From contig OZ038438.1 in NCBI GenBank assembly GCA_964036275.1, positions 8,438,978 to 8,502,977 on the forward strand: a stretch of DNA of 64,000 nucleotides. Reading direction: 5' to 3'. Made by a program: the position numbers and the translations under genes. The notes beneath the pieces were generated by a model. The model made no database searches. It was given only the letters and a program-made list of their open reading frames with translations, and had not been told where the DNA came from. The first letter of the stretch is position 1. Every line of letters starts with the position of its first letter. Below are positions 25,701-38,340 of this stretch, one piece after another. This stretch comes from Litoditis marina (lineage: Eukaryota > Nematoda > Chromadorea > Rhabditida > Rhabditidae).

Positions 25701-28700
25701 TCGAATCGTGATTACGGGAGGTCAAACTACTTTCACTAGGCACGACGAAGTTAACTGGCCGGCAACTTCCCTAGTAACCACTATACCGAAAAAAGACGTG
25801 AACTAACGAACGGAAGATTCATGTCCGGCATATGTTCACGTAGCGAGGAGAAGAGGAAATACACCCAATCCTACGAAAAAGACAAACTTTCATCTGTAAT
25901 TCTTCGGATATTTTTTCCCCATTACTGTTCGATCCGTTCTTGTAAGAAACGTTTGTAAAACAATATGTATGGAAAAAGTACAAGATTCTGAGACTCGTGC
26001 AAAAAACATGCATGTATGTCAGACACTGCATCTATTTCACACAATAAAACACCAACTGATAGACGGTTCAAAGCGAATGGTTAATTTTGCTCTCAAATGT
26101 GGACAGGGCTCTTGGCTAGAAGTACGTCTATAATACCATCGGTGGTCTCGAAAAAAGAGCATCTTGAGTTCTTCCAATTTATAAAAAACATCCTTATTCA
26201 GTTCTTGTTGTTTCCCAATCTGGCATGTTACTGTATCCGAATAAAAAGGGGTTGATTTTGTTTCCTACTTTGATGGATCGCAGGATCACTCGTGACTTGT
26301 CTTCTCACCCAGACATTTATTCGGAACACTGTCTGGAGCCCAAAATAGAACAACGAACTTTGTCAGACTTTTTCGTGTTACGCTATGTAGTTTGTATAAG
26401 ATATAGGTCAGTTTTGATGGTATTTCAAGGGCATTCGAGAGCTCCTCTCGTGCTTGGTCAGAGATTCGGTGAGAAAGTATGCAAAAATGAGAAACGTAGA
26501 GAAAGAACTGAAAGGACATGGCATCGTGGTGCGATCTTGACACATTGTCAGATACGTTGAGAGGGATTGCCGTCAAAGGAAAAGGCAAACCACTACAATC
26601 ACTGCTACACAAACACGTTTCGTGAAAAGGGTAAAGTACATAAGAAGTAAAACACGAGTGACGTTAAAATGAATCTTTAAATTTCTTCACGTTTCGTGAG
26701 AGTATCCCAATTTCTGTTTAGTGCTAATATCATATGTAGTTCCGATCGGCAGAAGTAGGGAAAAAAGAAAAACTCTCTAATTTGGATGGATGGACTATAT
26801 ATAGTTCACATCATTCCTACTGAGACTCCTACAGTAACCTTACGAACTTTCCGAAGACTGTTGTGAAGCTGAACATGAAGTTTATAAAAAATGCTCTCGT
26901 GTATTTACTGTCTCTGAGTACGCGAATAAGGTGCGAAAATCCTCAACCTTCCCGATCACAAGTGAAGGCGGAAAACGGCTTGGAAGTTTCAAAATCCTAC
27001 TCTAGGAGTCTCAGTAGGAATGGAGAAGACTATAATAGGCCTTAAATGATGTGTACCATAAATTCACGTATAAAGATTATTTGAAAAGATATATTGAAAC
27101 ACTCATAATCATGTGGGTATCTGAGCGATAAAAAAGTAGGTTGACGCAGATTATGCATTATTTCATAAAATGTAATAACTTCATGACAGATGTACTTATC
27201 AGCAAAACAGCTGGAGACTGCCGTTTTTTTCTCTTCTCAATATTTCAGACCCGGCTTTATGGGTTCCTAGAGAATGACAATGATGAATACTTGATGTACT
27301 ACATCACAAGATCAACTGTAAATTTGGGAAGTCTCACGATTTATATATTTGTTGTTTCTGATAGTCTTTGTCGGAGATTCGAGAGTGAAAAGCCACATGT
27401 TCTTCACAGAATATGTTTTCCGCCAACCAGAAACGGCAGGTTTCAGACGACGGATATTAGAGAGTTGAAGACAGGTTCCGAGAATGAGAGATGAACTCTC
27501 CCTTGTTTGCTTTATAAACACTCCGGCTCGGCCAGCCTGGTGTAGTATAATACCTTTACAATGGTTGAAGCTGTTATGAATAAGCAGGGAATGTTGCCTG
27601 AGTAAGCGAATGCCGCTACGTTTGTTGGTTTGTGATTGGAATGTCTCTTCCCTGAACTGGCCATGCCAATGCGGCGAAAGTGCAAGCTAATTATACGGAC
27701 GAGAGAAAGTCCGCATTCCCGAGAGCGAGCCCTTTCTTCCTAGAAGCTCATCTGCTTCCCAATCAAAACCCACGCCGATGTTTTTGTATAATGATTTTGA
27801 AAATATTATTTGTTAACGTCCCCCACGCCGACTTTAAAAATAGTAATAATTGGAGTCAAACGTCTTAACGGTATCATAATAGTGTAGCCAGTACTCCACA
27901 AGCCGCTTTAAAAAGCAGAAAGAGTTCCGTTCAACTTATGGGGTAGAAGTTATAGAATAATATGCAGAAATTAAAAGCTATCATTTGGTCCTTCAAGTTC
28001 TAATTGCTCTTCATAATGATGTTTTTTCATGGAATTTTTCCATAGTTTCTGACTTTTTCCATACGTTATTTGCAAGACGGTTATCCACTAGTATAAAGTA
28101 CAACAACCTATTACTCAAATGAACATAATTATGGTAATACTGTCGTAACAGCAACATTGACCTGTTTCCAGGAGAATTTATTTTTTATTTAGCAAACTTT
28201 GTATTTTTCTCATCGAATTCTCAACTATCAGTGGGACCTTCTGGGACCTGTCTGTCCCAGAAGCTAAGGTACGTATGCTAGAACATCCAGGTACATTCAC
28301 ACCACCCTGTCTTAGATAGTAATGAATGGATCAATTGCAACCTCTCAGAAGCTTTAACTCTTAAATTGTTTGTGTCAAATTTTTGTTTGTACCAGATATT
28401 GCAGATTAGATCTTGTTAAACATCGCAAGTGACCACCACATAACCACTGTTTTTCTCCTTGATTTGTTTACTCAGGTTTACCAAGTTAACTGATCTATTT
28501 TGTTACGTACAGTTCCTTTTATTTTCTTTAGTGAAGTTGTGTTGCACACGTTTCACGTGGCGATAGGTCTGACCAAACGGTATTGTTCTTACCGTATATC
28601 CTATTTTGATTCGATCAGACACCTTATTGGCTTGCCTTGTTTAAGGTGGCATCGGTGTAGTGACTTTAATTTTCAGGCTCTGGAAATTTTGGGAGGTTTT

Positions 28701-29428
28701 TGACTAGTTTCATTTGTCGAAGTAATTTTAACTCTGTAACCTGCAGTGCACAAACGCCAAATCTTGCATAGTTCAAACTTGCGTTGGACCTGTGTGTCCC
28801 AGAAGCTAAGGTACGTACGCTAGAACATCCATTTACATTCACAGCATTCTGCGTCTCTCGCTTCGGGAACTATTACGCGACTAGTATACCACCGGGATGT
28901 ATGAGATGTATGAGCAGACGTATGAGCAGAGCAGACGTTCGTTCCATCCACTTATAACCCTATACAGTAATATGGTCAACTTCCAGGTCAAAGCTTGATA
29001 TGTAGGCGTTTTCGGATTTTCTCAAAGTTTCGGTAGTGTCTCCATCTTTACTCCTACAAACTCACTAATTTTCAAACCAAAACAATGAATTAATTAAAAT
29101 TATTAGAAAAAGCCTCCTGAATTTTTTATGGATTATGGACATCGATTGGTGAAACAGAGAATAGCGTGATTGAGCAGATGCAAATTGGGATACAAGGGAT
29201 GGGATGTTCTAGAAACTGTTCTCTAACTGTTCGTTTGCACATCGGTACATGTTTGGTTTACGTGCAAGGTGTTCTGCTGATGAATTGGTTTTTCACGTAT
29301 ACGTGTGAAATATATCAGGGTTCATGGTATGATGAGAAAGTGTACATTAAATTTTTGTTCACGTTTTGCCCATTTCAATTTACTTCCAGTCCACAGTTGT
29401 GAACTCGGCAGCGCAAAATAGTTTATGA
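22782..29428 (+). CDS. Tentative small spliced gene, possibly secreted, unrecognised
   Basis: Exon 1 22782-22903 (ATG, hydrophobic start MFFTLLRVVVFHSF, then EGQAEKVFRRLEHDLVLARK), exon 2 25484-25565 (FGIDILKAKDRVNLAKSCLV, RPATPEK) and exon 3 27249-27317 (TRLYGFLENDNDEYLMYYIT). Each is bounded by AG and GT and phases agree (2 to 1, then 0, 0). A possible last exon 29390-29428 (STVVNSAAQNSL then TGA) follows TTCCAG. Total about 103 residues. The hydrophobic start could be a signal peptide. I do not recognise the family. Introns of about 2 kb are long for this window, and intron 2 contains a CTCCTACAGT-family MITE. The phase agreement and exon composition argue for a gene; absence of any recognised motif argues for caution. 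Confidence 0.35.
26800..27036. mobile_element. MITE of the CTACTGAGACTCCTACAGTA family, copy 1
   Basis: Ends are TATAGT-type followed by CATTCCTACTGAGACTCCTA and its inverse TAGGAGTCTCAGTAGGAATG. Interior matches the copy at 52733-52967 in reverse orientation over almost its whole length. A TA target duplication, as in Tc1/mariner elements, is plausible from the TATA ends. Confidence 0.7.
28232..28852. repeat. Two copies of a GTCCCAGAAGCTAAGGTACG repeat
   Basis: About 65-bp near-identical segments at about 28250-28312 and 28787-28849 share GTCCCAGAAGCTAAGGTACG, then GCTAGAACATCC and ACATTCACA. A shorter piece (TTACGTATGCTAGAACATCC) is at 32761-32780. Same orientation each time. No gene is seen between the copies apart from a doubtful intron. 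Confidence 0.6.
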
Positions 29429-30093
29429 CTGAGATAAAATATACACAGCACATGATAGAATGGTGAAACAGGGGAAAATGCAACAGGGAATTCAACCGAG
29501 GCCCTCCTCTCTTCGTTGAAGCGGAATGTCGAAGAGATCAAGATGGGGGGAGAATCGCAGTTCTAATCGAATGATTATAAAGTATGGAAGGAAAGAAATA
29601 TATGAGATCTACAGAGCGAACAATACACCATTGGATAGTTTGATACAAGCAAAACGACATACTGTTCTTTATCGCAGAAGACCGAGGGAGAGTTCCAAAG
29701 TACTTGCGTAAACACGTTCTGAGTACGAGTGTGCAATTATAATGGGTTGCCCAAGCACTGAGTTGGAAAATCTTGATGTAGTACTAAGGATCTCAAACTC
29801 TCCCCCTGTCTTCTTCGAGAGAGTTTAGTTCAAAGTGCACTATAATTAGTGCGATATTTCGCTCCTCACGTTTTGTTCCGAAAGTTGTAATAACTCTCCG
29901 ACAGAAATTCCATATTATAAAGCTACCTAAAACATTGCAAACCTATATAGAAGCGGATGAATTACGTTTCGTCTTTCTTTCTAACTGTTTCGAGGAAATT
30001 AAGTTTTACCATCTATTCAAATTTGAAGAGATCGCGACGGTAGCTGAATAAGATTACTAGAAGACAAATGAATGTGTTTCATTGGAGCAAGGC

Positions 30094-33000
30094 TCAGGCG
30101 AAACCAGACATCTCGAGTTGTTTGCACGACTTGTACAGGAGGGCCAGGTTAACTAGCTTGCCCGAGACGAGACAGGAGTTGATGATGGTTATGATGGAGG
30201 GGAAGTACTCGGACAGATAGAGCGACGGGAAGATGTCGTACAGGAACGGCACGAACGACAGCACCTGCAATCGAACGGTCAACTATTGAGGAACGAGCCA
30301 CGTTTGGAATCTCCTTCTTTCTCTATCTGTATTTCTATCTCGCTGTCTAATCATCTTCGTCCAGACAAATGTCATGAACCTAATGTCTTACAAACGTGTT
30401 TACTAACTTTTGTTAACATGTGGTAAATACGTATTGTATAACTTTCACTTACGTGCGAGAGGACGAATATGACACTTATTGCATCGAGGGTCCGCAGAAC
30501 CTTCCTCGGGTTTGGACTGAATTCCGTGCTGCTGAAAACAAATAATGAACTCTTGACTGACAACTCGAGTTGTAGACTTGTTAGAAGATCATCAACGCAT
30601 AGAATACCAACCCCATTCGGTTTGATATGCATTCGAGTGTTTCATATCTTGTCACCATTAACAACATTACAACAATACCGCTGTTTGTTATACTGGCGCC
30701 ATTATGTTTTCATAACATTGACATCGACAAAAGACTCCCTTTAAACTTTGTGTAAAGAGAAGAAAACAACGTTTTCATAATATGCTGGGAGTTCAAAGGT
30801 CAGATATGAAGCCGCCGCCTACCGCGTCCCAGAACAGCATTTTACCACTGAGCGAGTATAGGGTTTATTCTTTCCCGAAAAAGGCGTTTACGATGTATGT
30901 TGCCCCAACCCTCTGTGTATATTAAGTTTGATCCCGTTGCTTGACGGGAAACATTCCCGAGTTACGATGCCTGTCACGATCAAACTACAACGGGTATTTG
31001 GTCGCAATACTCCTCCACTTTTCCTCGAACGAGTTGTTTTCCCTCACCCGCATAATTCCTGGCGTTCGTTGTCCAGTAGTGGCAGTTTTCCGTCGCGCAA
31101 CAAACTTTTCAGTTTTCCGTTGAAGTAGACTACCAGAAGGCAGGGGAGAAGTATCACCACCAGGGCCTGTGTCAGGTTCAGAAACCGAACCGATCCTTCG
31201 GAGAACGTGTCGCTGAGCTAGAAAGAATAGCATTGACCGACAGGCACCGGATAGATGCCTTTTGAACTATATTTGAACTAGATGCCTTTTGAAATGGCAA
31301 AAATATGTATATATTCCGGGTCAGTTAAAAATGTGAGTCTAGTAAGTATTCAATAAGTGTGTTATCGTTCAAAAGTTTTTAGCAAACATTCGTTTGCCTT
31401 ACAAATGAATATTAGACATGTTGACCACGTGTTACGTGAACTCTCACTTGAAAATAATTATGATAACAAACATGACTATCGAGTGAGACATGAGCTCATT
31501 GCAAAGGGTTACCTTCAGTTTAGAGACGAGTTTGGTTCCATTGCACCTAAGTCCGGTGACGAGAGAGTACAACACGAAGTGGTACGATGAAATCGCGAAC
31601 GATAGCACGCAGATGCACACAATCATTGCATAGTAGCGTGTTTTGGCCGCAAAAAACTGAAAATGTTTTATGTTTTTTGATGGGAGGTAATAACAATGTA
31701 CGAGTCCAAGGTGGTCCGATCTTTTCAAATGTAAATGCCAAATATGGACCGGGGACCTGCAGTAATTTTGTTGAGTTGTTTTGCATTGAACAGAGACAAG
31801 ACAGAAAACAGTCAGCAACGGTTCCACTCATTGGGCTCAGTTCGGGAACGACATGCTAACAAGTGTTTGTGTTTGTAGTCTGGTGCCCCTGTTTCAACTC
31901 TAATAAGCAGTCACAGCCATGTACCGAGTTCAGACTACAAATTAGGTCCGGTCACACTCTAAATGCAAAAGATCGGCTGAATACCTTGACGAAAGTGGCC
32001 GAACTGGCTTTGTAATAGCATTCGGCTGCAACGGCCACCGTCAGATAGACTTCAGTGGACGAGAAAATGTTCGACCAAGCGTTCACCCAAATTTTCGAGT
32101 AGTGCACGAAGCGGCTGAAATGGTTGAAACTGAACACATTATTACAATTACACATCCCTCAAAAACCACAAAACAAAAGTTCATAGTATATTTCGGTGAC
32201 TTTTCCACTTATTAGTATGAGTTTGCTGAATGTGCTCGAACACATTTCTCAGTTAACTTTTGAGAAAAAAGACGCCTGATAAGAACATATTTTGCATCGG
32301 TCAAGTGTAATGAGTTTACCTTTTCTCCATATTATTTTCTTGCTAACATCTCATTGGGTAACACTCACCGACAGAATTCGTTCTCGTAGAAGAAGTGGAA
32401 AGTGGCTAGCGATTGGGGCAACATTGTGAGAAGCAGGCAGAAGTCGGCTATCCCCAGTAGCATGATCGTTCGTCCTGCCTCAAAGAAAACTTTGGGATCA
32501 CATTTGTTTTACCGTAACCCACATTCCAAATGTGCGTTTTCGTGTGTTGAACCTTTTTGTGTCTCGCGAAACACGAATTCAGCAAAGAGTGAATCATTCT
32601 TCTCACTTCATCAAGTGTTTGAACAATCGCGTGACAGCTGCCCCTCCACAGATACATCACCGTTACATTCCAGAGAGTTCATTCTCGTCTCAACTACTTG
32701 CACGATCAGTAGAATTTACACGATACAAGTGCATGGTGCCGGTGTCGATTACGCGTTCGTTTACGTATGCTAGAACATCCCGGCGCCTTTATCTCATTCT
32801 GGGTCTCCTCAAACCTACGCTATTTCTCTGCTCTTGCCCGCCGGGGCACAAGTCACACAGATAAGCGGCAAAATGAGAGGATGAGATTAGAGTGCCGGAA
32901 TCTTCTAGCACTCCTACTGTATGAGCTACTCGCAGAAGCTTGAACCCCCCCCCCCCCCCCTCCATTATACTTATCTGAAAACGAACCACAAAGTTGTTGC

Positions 33001-33130
33001 GTTCCCAGAAAATGTGCTTGGCGCCCTTGTAGGATATGACTATCATGAACGCCAACTGCAGTGGAAAAACGTAGTGCTGAAGGAGGTTATCCACGGATGA
33101 GCCTGTCATTGGACCTCTGGTACACGTCAT
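30094..33130 (-). CDS. Divergent rhodopsin-type 7TM receptor (FMRFamide/peptide-receptor-like)
   Basis: Exons in transcript order: 32971-33130, 32369-32474, 31985-32114, 31513-31656, 31048-31217, 30453-30531, 30094-30264; phases agree, giving 319 residues. Seven hydrophobic segments: YVFPLQLAFMIVISY; TIMLLGIADFCLLLTMLPQS (TM2, with the conserved LxxxD); WSNIFSSTEVYLTVAVAAEC (TM3); AMIVCICVLSFAISSYHFVL; NLTQALVVILLPCLLVVYF; TLDAISVIFVLSHVLSFVPF; IITIINSCLVSGKLVNLALL (TM7). The disulphide cysteines look present (ENEFC before TM3, LRCNG in loop 2). The DRY motif is replaced by ECY, and NPxxY by SGKLVNLALLY. Nematodes have many such peptide and chemosensory receptors; the ligand cannot be told from sequence. 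The ATG at 33130 is four bases behind GTTCAG. Confidence 0.82.
32945..32960. repeat. 16-base poly-C tract in a receptor intron
   Basis: Uninterrupted C run on the + strand, 10 bases from the first 5' splice site of the 7TM receptor gene. Confidence 0.85.
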
Positions 33131-34320
33131 GGTCCTGAACAACCAAACATGTTGGGAACTGTGTGTGATTCTACAATTATGCCAATAATCTTAGAATATA
33201 TCGTATCAATACAAAAAAATTAACGTTGAGCAAGAGTGAACAGATCTGCAAACACGCAAGCCGGTTCGGCGAAAATGCAGCTTCTCGAATATGCGCGGAC
33301 ACAATTGATAACGAAATTCGGAATGAAATGGGCATTTGAGTCTAGGGTTAATAGTAGAACAAGGCATTCTGATTCAGAGCGGAATAAAGATAGTTCGGCA
33401 ATGGTTGAGTCGCTTTCGTTTACTAGAGTGACTTTACTGTTGCGTTACGGTTGTTTTATAAAAATATAAAAAAGCTCAGAACATAGTTTTCATCTCGACA
33501 AGCAAACTGGAGAAAAAGTGAGGATACTATGTCATATCTTTGTTATGTATGATGAAACGAGATTCTCGTGCTTTTTACCCGAATTCAGTTGAAATGTTCT
33601 AATTACCTCGCCCTAACGCTATGTGGTTCGGTAATGAATCGTTTTGAAAGCTTCACGTGATGTGTGATGTTTGCTTTAGTTGTACGGTAATTGGAGTTCA
33701 ACAGTACAGAACTCGGGAAAATCCCAAATGTAGCCAGACGGTAGCTTTGAATGCGGAATTCACTGAACCACTCAATCGCTTAAAATGCAACCGAGCTGTT
33801 GAAAGAGAGCAAAATTGGAAATGCTCTACAAAACTTTGATCACATCGGAGTCATATATGCATACGACAAATACATTGCTAATCATCAGAAAAGGGGGAGG
33901 AGCCAACGACGCTTATTAGCTGTCATGACGATAAACCACGCCTCAATGAATATAGGCCACGCCCACTCACTGTGTTCCTCCTCAATTTCCATAATACTGA
34001 GAGACGGGTTCAATATACTGAAAGTCTAGAGAGGAATGCTATGTTCACGCAACACTTAATGGCGCACGTGCCCTTTATAAATACACGTTTCCGAGTTTCA
34101 CTAGTTTCCAAGTTACGTAACTAACTATGCACTTAACTGTCAGCAACAAGTCTTCCAACACATAAACTGAGAAGAAAGAACAGTACTATAAGGAAGGGCT
34201 TCATAGCTGTACACATGATTCATTAGGAAAAACAAACTACATTACCACTACCAGGTTGGAACTGATCCAATGGTTTAATTAGGCGATTCCTATTAGAATA
34301 ACTCAACCAACTTATATGGA

Positions 34321-34435
34321 AGAACCATGACTAAGTTGTAGTTTGAGCTCAATACACGCCATAATTCGCCATTTTTGACCGCAAAGCAATGGCACCAAGC
34401 TACAACCAAAGGACAAGATTCAACGCATGGGTTTG
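34321..34435. repeat. Dispersed repeat, TTGTAGTTTGAGCTC family, copy 1
   Basis: Shares the ordered blocks CCATGA, TTGTAGTTTGAGCTC, ACGCGCCAT, TTTTGACCG, AAAGCAA and, further on, ACAAACA/AGGACA with three or more other copies in the window. Truncated and diverged; no ORF. Confidence 0.5.
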
Positions 34436-35462
34436 CTCTGAAAGGAGCGAACTAAGTGGAGAAAGAAAACTTGTTGTACGAATGAAGGAAAAGTTGAACA
34501 GATCGAATTCTCTCTGGCATTGAGAAACTATTCATTAACAATAAGTACGGCTCTAGCTCGACTACATCGCTTTTATATGGTTTTAGCATAGCATCATTTT
34601 CCATCAAAAACTACTCCCTCGCCCCTAATGTACTAACGACGCTGGGTGGGCGTAACGACTTTTCATTGCATTTTGGAAAGATTCTGGAGGTTTTGAAGGA
34701 ATCAACGATTACATACGCATTGAGCATCAAAACTGCGATATTTCATTTGTAAGATAATGTTGTTGGTCTGCAGAGACCGCAGTTATACTAAACAAATATC
34801 TTTCAGTTGGAAATATCACTGTAATCCAGTGTGGAATGACGTGCAATGCACGAAATGGTTCCATGCATATTTGCAGAGCCAGTAACTAGAAAAATGTCTA
34901 TACAAGGTCAGCGCATTAATGTTCTCCATAACTGGTGCGGTGCCTCACGCGCTCCACCCAAGGCAGGTTTTGTGGTAGCAATTCATCGTACCACCGAGAC
35001 CTCGTTAACACAATATCCTAAATATCTCATATAGATTGTTAAATTGATGTACTACAGGCGAGCGATGGCGTATAGCTCAAGAGATGTTCGTGACTAACTC
35101 ATTGGGAAGTTTTATTTGTTTGGAAGACTGCCTCCGCGTCTGGTGTTCAAGAGACAGAATACACGTTCATAGAAAGAGAGAACTACACAGCTGAAGAAGA
35201 AATGAGTAGTGAGAAACTACCTATCATGATGTCATATCATTCAAGAAGAATGTGATACGTTACTGCCGAGTAGAGTGAAAATATGCACGAAGACAATAAG
35301 TTTATTGTCAGAACGCCGGTATCCGTGGGTGTTCTATAAAAGAGAGTGTACAAACATTTTCGTGAACACAGAACGTACCCAGCACACTTCAGAAACTGAT
35401 ACATACTGTATGCTGCAGTCTTTCTGTAAACGTTGTATTAAGGGAGTGACCAAATTTTCGTT

Positions 35463-35555
35463 GTAGATTGATCTCGAAACGCGCCATAGTTTTCGAATTT
35501 TGACCGGAAGCAACTACAAACATAGGACAACAAACACTGTGTTCAACGCCTGCCA
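35463..35555. repeat. Dispersed repeat, TTGTAGTTTGAGCTC family, copy 2
   Basis: Same block order as copy 1: GTAGATTGATCTCGAAACGC, CCATAGTTTTCG, TTTTGACCGGAAGCAAC, AGGACAAC, TTCAACGC. Confidence 0.45.
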
Positions 35556-36118
35556 CGGCATAAGCCAGTTTGAAAACTGTTTGCGTCGCGAAGAGCGAAC
35601 GCTATATACGTTTGATCAGAAAAATGCGTTCACAATATTGAGCGACTTTCCTACAAAGATTTCTAATGTCACATTCGCATTCCGGATTTGTCAAATCTGT
35701 ATCTGATGTCATAATTACTTCGTTAGTGTGCTCAATAAAATATGGTTTTCAGCTAGTATGGGGATTGGGGGCTATGCCTAGCTGGGCGTTATCGAAACAC
35801 TGTTAGGTAAGAGCCTTGGATAGTTCCAAGACAATCAACATATTTATAGTACACATAGGGAGTTTGTGATGTAACAACCTATGATAACAACTTTCCGGAC
35901 TTCAAGGTCTTTCTACTCGGGGAGATCGAGGAAGTGCGATTATTATAGAATAAAAAGAACAGACAAAAATGTAGCTCTCACACTTTTTCTGTCTGCTCTT
36001 TTATGAGAGGAAATAATTGGTGAATTCTATTTTTCCAGGTAAAATGTCTACTTGCTGATTGGAATAATAATATCAAACAGGATTCGTTTGATATGATGCC
36101 AGCACGAAAAAAATATGG

Positions 36119-36141
36119 GTGAAAAAGAGACAGAGAGAGAG

Positions 36142-36192
<51 letters not shown>

Positions 36193-36211
36193 GAGAGAAA
36201 TAGAGAGAGAT

Positions 36212-36258
<47 letters not shown>

Positions 36259-36299
36259 GAGAGAAAGAGAGAGAGATAGAGAGAGAAAGAGAGAGAGAT

Positions 36300-36398
<99 letters not shown>

Positions 36399-36417
36399 GA
36401 GAGAAATAGAGAGAGAT

Positions 36418-36458
<41 letters not shown>

Positions 36459-36499
36459 GAGAGAAAGAGAGAGAGATAGAGAGAGAAAGAGAGAGAGAT

Positions 36500-36550
<51 letters not shown>

Positions 36551-36562
36551 GAGAGAGAGAAA
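36119..36562. repeat. Long interrupted (GA)n microsatellite array
   Basis: About 440 bases of GA repeats broken by regular variants (AACGAGAGAG, AAATAGAGAGAG, GATAGAGAG). The same 60-70 base pattern of interruptions recurs, so the array grew by duplicating larger blocks as well as by slippage. Long ORFs on both strands (ER or SL/SF repeats) are artefacts of the array. A smaller GA tract lies at 36890-36985. Confidence 0.95.
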
Positions 36563-38316
36563 GCGACTATATGGAGAGGGAAGTCGTAAGAGGTACAACT
36601 CAATGGAACGTGTAACCCGAGGAAACTCCAAAAACTTACTTAAAGCTGCGAACGGCTAATGAGTCATGAATACCTGAACCAGATCATTATGTACGTTGTG
36701 AGAAAAAAGGGGTGAGCCCGTGGGCAAATAGCAGAACTGGGTCATGACATCATTGTGTACCTTAGGGCCTGCACTCACTTACAACGATATGATGTGATTC
36801 TCAATTTGTACTCAATGAAAAGAAACAACGCGAAGATTGTCAATCGTAAAAAGAGCAAACCTAGTACCAGAGAGGAAATATGTGGTGAAAGTGAGAGAAA
36901 AGACGGTAGAGAGACGGTAGAGAGAGAGACATAGAGAGAGAGAGAGAGAGACAGGGAAAGAGAAGAGAAAGAGAGTAAGAGAGAAATATGTGTCTCCCGC
37001 ACCCTTACTGGTGGGCGGCCTTCCTTTGGCTAGAAGTGTGACTGCCTATCACAACATTGTTGTTACTGTAATCATGGCGGGTTACACTGGCTAGTCATCA
37101 TTTCCAACTAAAATCGTTTGTTCAATAAAACCAGTCTGGCCCGGTACACTCATCTAACCCCATCAACTATTACTTCCCTTTTTGATTAACCTGAACTCCA
37201 CTCTATTCGGTTCACCATTATAGTTAACTGAACAATTGATGTTGCATGAAAAGACGAAAATTGTTGCGCCCATTTGATGTTTTTCTTGTACCTACCTGCG
37301 CTCATCGCTTCGTAAAATTTGAAAAATCCATATGCAACTGGGCCATAGAAAATGCAAAGTTTCTGAGTTGTAGGGACTATTTATTGTGTACGTGACTGTT
37401 CCATCGAGAATCATGCTTCCTGTTTTATAGTGACCATCAGACATAGAGTGATGTCACAATCGTCATGTAACTACGAGGTTGTGCAATACGTCCAACACCA
37501 AAGCTGTCATTAACTTGATTTCAGTCGTCACGGGTGCGAGCCTAATGTCTACATTTGTATTCTCGGGACTTAATTACAGTATTATTATATGTGTGACGTA
37601 GCGCTACGAAGAAAACATTTGCTAATCTGATACGAACACTATTAGCGATCGAGGCATGGACAATAAAAAGGATCAGACGCATGAGAAGAATTAAACGGGC
37701 AGCTTCTGGATTCTTCATCTTTAGTAGTATCGATGGGAAAGTACGAAAATAATTTAATATAGAATGAAAGAATCTTTCGTTACTGCCGAGCTACTAAAAC
37801 AAAAGTACTGTTATACTGTTTTGCCATTCGACTTGCGTACTGTTGTTTTAGATCGTTTCATGCACTGATACAAACACTACACAGAACATGTAGACAAAGT
37901 TCTAACTGCTTTCAGTAACTGCGCAACAGACATATTCTAATTTATGAAATTGATGTTAATTTGAAGAAAGGCGTGCAGAATGTGGGGGTGAATTCGCGAT
38001 TCGGGCAGCCATCGTAAAACAGTGTAATATTTTGCGCATTACGTAGCTACGTCACAAAGCGATAGATGGTTGGTCGTGGATATACATGTTTGATGAACAG
38101 ATATGTTCGACGAATGGAAATGAACAACTGTGGGGGGGGGGGGGGGGTGACGCACGCAACAACTTGCTACGTTTCGACATAAAGTGATGTCATGCATCCC
38201 CCATCTGAGGCTCCTGATGGGAGCAGTCAGCTGTTCCAAAGCAATGCGTCATAGTATGCCAGACAGAATGACTGCATGAAAGTAGCCTTTCGAAATCTGG
38301 CCACACAATCGGCGCA

Positions 38317-38340
38317 GCCTCGTGAGATGATCTCATGAGG
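38317..38340. repeat. Short palindromic repeat, CTCATGAGATNATCTCATGAG family
   Basis: Reads CCTCGTGAGATGATCTCATG then AGG. Related copies are at 57801-57823, 61346-61366, 61703-61723 and 62945-62974. Confidence 0.5.

Larger units (their letters stand above)
33131..36118. other. Gene-free stretch upstream of the 7TM receptor
   Basis: No supported exon. It should contain the receptor promoter at its left edge. A dispersed repeat occurs here twice (34321-34435 and 35463-35555; relatives at 60011-60125 and 62248-62340). Confidence 0.4.

Noticed and set aside
26863..27045. Similar peptides (SLSRNG..DY) at 26863, 52556 and 56857 suggesting a gene family
   Set aside because: The similarity comes from shared MITE sequence, not from coding exons.
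35978..36631. Long ORFs encoding Ser/Leu/Phe or Glu/Arg repeats
   Set aside because: They are translations of the GA microsatellite and continue in several frames on both strands; no splice or domain support.
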